Below are positions 36,706-64,000 of a stretch of DNA of 64,000 nucleotides, piece after piece. Below the pieces are notes generated by a model, which was given only the letters and a program-made list of their open reading frames with translations, ran no database searches and was not told where the DNA came from. Position 1 is the first letter of the stretch. Every line of letters begins with the position of its first letter. Origin of the DNA: Gadus chalcogrammus (taxonomy: Eukaryota > Chordata > Actinopteri > Gadiformes > Gadidae). The position numbers and the translations under genes are program-made. The stretch spans positions 20,046,726-20,110,725 of the forward strand of contig NC_079412.1 of NCBI RefSeq assembly GCF_026213295.1, given 5' to 3'.

Positions 36706-37270
36706 GGCCATTGGTTCCTTTAGCTCATGGTTTTAAAGCATGCTGCTGTGGCCGGAAGCATTGCTGGAGGGTTAGAACCGAAACACCAGGAGCTGAACCA
36801 ACCCCAGGATACCACGATATATATATACTGAATAACGGCAGATATATCTAAACCGTGAATATTGGTTGATATTTCATACTTTAGTCCCCTAAAGTCAAGC
36901 GTCGGTTGGGCTCCCGTTGTAACCCAGCCAAACTCCTCCCGCTAAACCATTAAAATCACGCATCAAACACGGTTAAAACAATTACTCTTTTACGTAATTT
37001 CCCCCCTTTATATTCGTTAGCCATCGTCACGAGCAACCATTGTACGTTTTTTTTAAGTGGAACATATCATCAGTGATATCGGTTCCGGAGACTGGGGTCC
37101 CTAATGGAGGGCGATGGGGGTCGGTCGCTGGGCTCAGCCGGAGCCCCAACGGACTCTGCTGCTCCAAGATGGCCGCCGGCGGAGGACAGTGTTAGCCCTT
37201 TATGTTCCCTGTACGGCTTATCACTACCTTATCACTAGCGCACACATCCTCCCTCTGAGCACCCAGATAA
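36706..37270. other. Intergenic, nothing recognised
   Basis: No gene or named repeat is supported. Confidence 0.35.
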
Positions 37271-37353
37271 CGGGGGAGGGACAGAGAGACAGAGAAGGGG
37301 GGTGAACGAGAGAGAGGGAGAGAGAGAGAGGGAGAGAGAGAGGGGGAGAGAGC

Positions 37354-37384
<31 letters not shown>

Positions 37385-37790
37385 AATGTCAAGCTGTCCT
37401 GCTGGCCTTTTCTTGGCGTTCTCGCCACAGTAGCCGTCTGAGGAATTTATCTAGTGCCACTGTGTGATAGAGATCTGGCTGCCTCCCTCTCTCCTCCCCC
37501 CTCCCCCAGACCTCTCTTCTTTCGGAGGTAATCTGGTTTCATCCTCGTCCATCGCTCCCTTCTCCTCTTCATTTACACACTAAATATTCAGCCCTCTCTC
37601 TTTCTCTTCCTCCCTCTCTCGTTCTCCATCTCCATCTCCCTCTCTTCCTCCCCCCACTATCTCCCGCTACCCACCCTCCCTCCCTTTCTTCCTCCATCTT
37701 TTGCCCTCCCCCCTTTCTTGCTTTTTCTCTCCCCCTCCCTCCATGAACAGCCCTCCCTCCCTCCATCTGCCTTTCTCTGTTCTATCAGTT
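37271..37790. repeat. GA tract and CT-rich low-complexity sequence
   Basis: (GA)n at 37290-37380 and pyrimidine-rich CCTCC/TCTC sequence at 37480-37790. Confidence 0.85.
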
Positions 37791-38130
37791 TCGCTCCTGC
37801 AACAGTCTGCCTGTTGGTCTGTCTGCCTGCCTCCCCGTCTACCTGTCGGTCCACCTCCAGGGGAGGACAGACAGGTGTTTTGAGTCGCGGTCAAAAGACC
37901 TGTGGTATGTCTGCCTCCCTGTCTACATGTGTGTCTGCCTCAAGGGCAGGACAGACGGGTCCTGTGTGTAGCAGCAGCGATATTTCTGTCTGTCTGCCTG
38001 TCGGCCTGCCTCCCTCTTGGGCAGGACAGACAGGTCCGGTGACTAGCAGCAGCAGCGGTAGTGTGTCCGCCTGCCTGTCTGTCTGCGTGTGTCCAGGCGA
38101 GGACAGACAGGTCCTCTGAGTAGCAGCAGT
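37791..38130 (+). repeat. Imperfect ~100-bp tandem repeat
   Basis: About three to four units with TGTCTGCCTGCCTCC...AGGACAGACAGGTCC and (AGC)n AGCAGCAG. Confidence 0.75.
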
Positions 38131-38167
38131 ATGATTAATATTAATGGGATTATTTTTAGATGCGTAC

Positions 38168-62456
<24,289 letters not shown>

Positions 62457-62680
62457 GTCGGCAGGTCGGTCGACTTGATGCAAATGTAGAAGTGTATCGC
62501 TGAACAGTTCACCAAGAGACCGGTTGTTGTTAGCTACCCGGCTAACTTTCCTCACGCTATGATGCTTGCCGTAAAGTGTGTCTGCTGTAAAGGGTTTCCG
62601 CTCGTTGTCGCGGCGTCGGCAGGATGTCGTGAAGCAGCAGTCGACCAACCACCCCACACGCCGCACTTGATTTGGTTTGA
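62457..62680 (-). promoter_or_regulatory. Probable ctnnbl1 5' UTR and promoter region
   Basis: GC-richer sequence directly above the start codon, no TATA box. The reading frame is open to an in-frame ATG at 62664, so a longer N-terminus is formally possible but not supported by the human protein. Confidence 0.5.
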
Positions 62681-63490
62681 CTAGTCAGGAGGATATTATG
62701 TTTTATTATTTTTTATTAAATAAACACATGTACGGGGCAAAAATGCTTTGAGGGTTTGTTGATAGTGGTGGGAAACACATTACAAGTAGAAAAATAAAGC
62801 TGTGTTTTATTAATTGGTAGGGGTCCAACAAGTTTTGTGGCCCCGTATTAATTATATTAGTTGGGAGAGGTGAAGGCTCTTTGGACGGTGAAGGTTGCAC
62901 ACCCCTGAGTTAGGGGCCCCCAGTTAAAGTAATGTGGATAAATGTAAAAAATATGTATATCGTTTTAGTGATAATACATGAATAGTTCTTTTTTTTTGAG
63001 TAGTTACTAGTTAGTATCAAAAAAGTAAAAGTAGTGCTTTTTTATACTTACTAGTTGCTAACCACTTAGCTCTACATGACAGTGATTTAATAAACGCACG
63101 TCTTCAGGAAAGGAGTCGATAGGGATAAACCCCCGAGTTACAATGCGATCAACTGCTAGTCTATTGTTTATAATTATCATTAATCAATACTATAATCTAA
63201 TTTTGTAGAGGCACTACTTTACATGACAAAAGAAAACAACATCGTTTTGAAGGGCAGGCATCCAGTTAGAATGCACGGAGGGGGAGGAGTAGATGGTGCC
63301 GTCGTCTGGTAAGTGAAAAGTCCAGGCGCCTGAACTCCTTCCCCCGTGGTTCCAGCGCGTCAGCTCCATTCTTCAGAGCAGCGCAACGCAACGCTTTACA
63401 CCCCTGATGTATTGCGGGAGGCAGGCAGAAAATTACCAATTCAGCCAGCAGCACGATTGTACTGTACAAGTGATGTGATAAAGAGTGTGC
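62681..63490. other. Intergenic upstream of ctnnbl1
   Basis: AT-rich, nothing recognised. Confidence 0.4.
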
Positions 63491-63496
63491 GTGTTC

Positions 63497-63499
<3 letters not shown>

Positions 63500-63576
<77 letters not shown>

Positions 63577-63780
63577 TGTGTGTTTTTGTGTGTGTGTAGT
63601 TGTGGGTATACTGGGTGTGCGTGTGCCTGCGTGTTTGTGTGTGTGTGTGTGTGTGTGTGTTGGTGTGCGTTAGTGTCTGTGTGGTTGTTGGTGTACGGTG
63701 TGTGTGTGTGTGTGTGCATATATAGTCTGCGTGTGTGTGTGTGCGTGTACCATGTATGTGCGCGTGAGCGTGTGTGTGTG
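63500..63780 (+). repeat. (GT)n and degenerate TG repeat
   Basis: A pure run at 63499-63571, then interrupted repeats. Confidence 0.95.
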
Positions 63781-64000
63781 TCTTCCCCGGTGCGTCGTCC
63801 CTGAGCAACAGTCCCTGACGGCAGGACAGGAGCCGAGGAAATGAGATGGAGGACCAGCGCCTTCCAAGATGGACGCCAACACACCGGGAGAGCAGAGTGA
63901 AGGGAGAAAAGAGCGGGAAAAGGTAGCGTGAGGAGGGAGGGAGGGAGGGAGGGAGGGAGGGAGGGAGGGAGGGGGAAATGTAGATCAGTCAATAAAATGA
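63781..64000 (+). repeat. (GGGA)n at the window edge
   Basis: GGAGGGAGGGA repeat at 63931-63974. The flank is not recognised. Confidence 0.85.

Overview
This window looks like nuclear DNA from a teleost fish. It has split vertebrate genes with GT-AG introns, fish-type DNA transposons, a tRNA-derived SINE, and a very high density of (AC)n, (GA)n, poly-G and minisatellite arrays. That repeat density recalls gadiforms (cods and relatives). This is an inference from repeat style, not from a marker gene.

Layout. (1) 1-4.4 kb and 16.4-18.4 kb: a tandem array of C-type lectin receptor genes on the minus strand. Two copies (2995-3753 and 17331-18119) are intact and intronless; at least three others are fragments. 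(2) 4667-15224: a roughly 10.6 kb CACTA/EnSpm-like transposon splits this array. Its ends (CACTG...CAGTG, 2-bp TA duplication) are fixed by an empty-site paralogue at 15.7 kb. It carries a zinc-finger DDE transposase gene and a second spliced gene with a PB1/ubiquitin-like start. A 1.19 kb hAT element with a perfect 8-bp target duplication sits inside it. (3) 18.8-25.3 kb: a roughly 47-bp satellite in two blocks separated by tRNA-like sequences, then unrecognised sequence and a TTCTG array. (4) 25394-27210: vstm2l (minus), with its Ig domain and a very long Gly/His-rich tail; the signal-peptide exon was not found. (5) 27-38 kb: repeats, a tRNA-SINE and a 100-N assembly gap. (6) 38168-62456: ctnnbl1 (minus), 13 coding exons resolved to the base with consistent phases, about 469 residues. 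The last ~97 codons were not found. The human genes CTNNBL1 and VSTM2L are neighbours in the same relative orientation (20q11.23), so the synteny supports both calls.

Most notable: ctnnbl1 intron 4 has the sequence of a U12-type AT-AC intron. Two minisatellites in ctnnbl1 are built from its own exon/intron junctions (13 extra copies of the exon 6 acceptor; about 11 decayed copies of the exon 11 donor). A pair of near-identical inverted repeats flanks exons 10-11. CTNNBL1 is itself a spliceosome-associated protein, so these splicing oddities deserve an RNA-level look.
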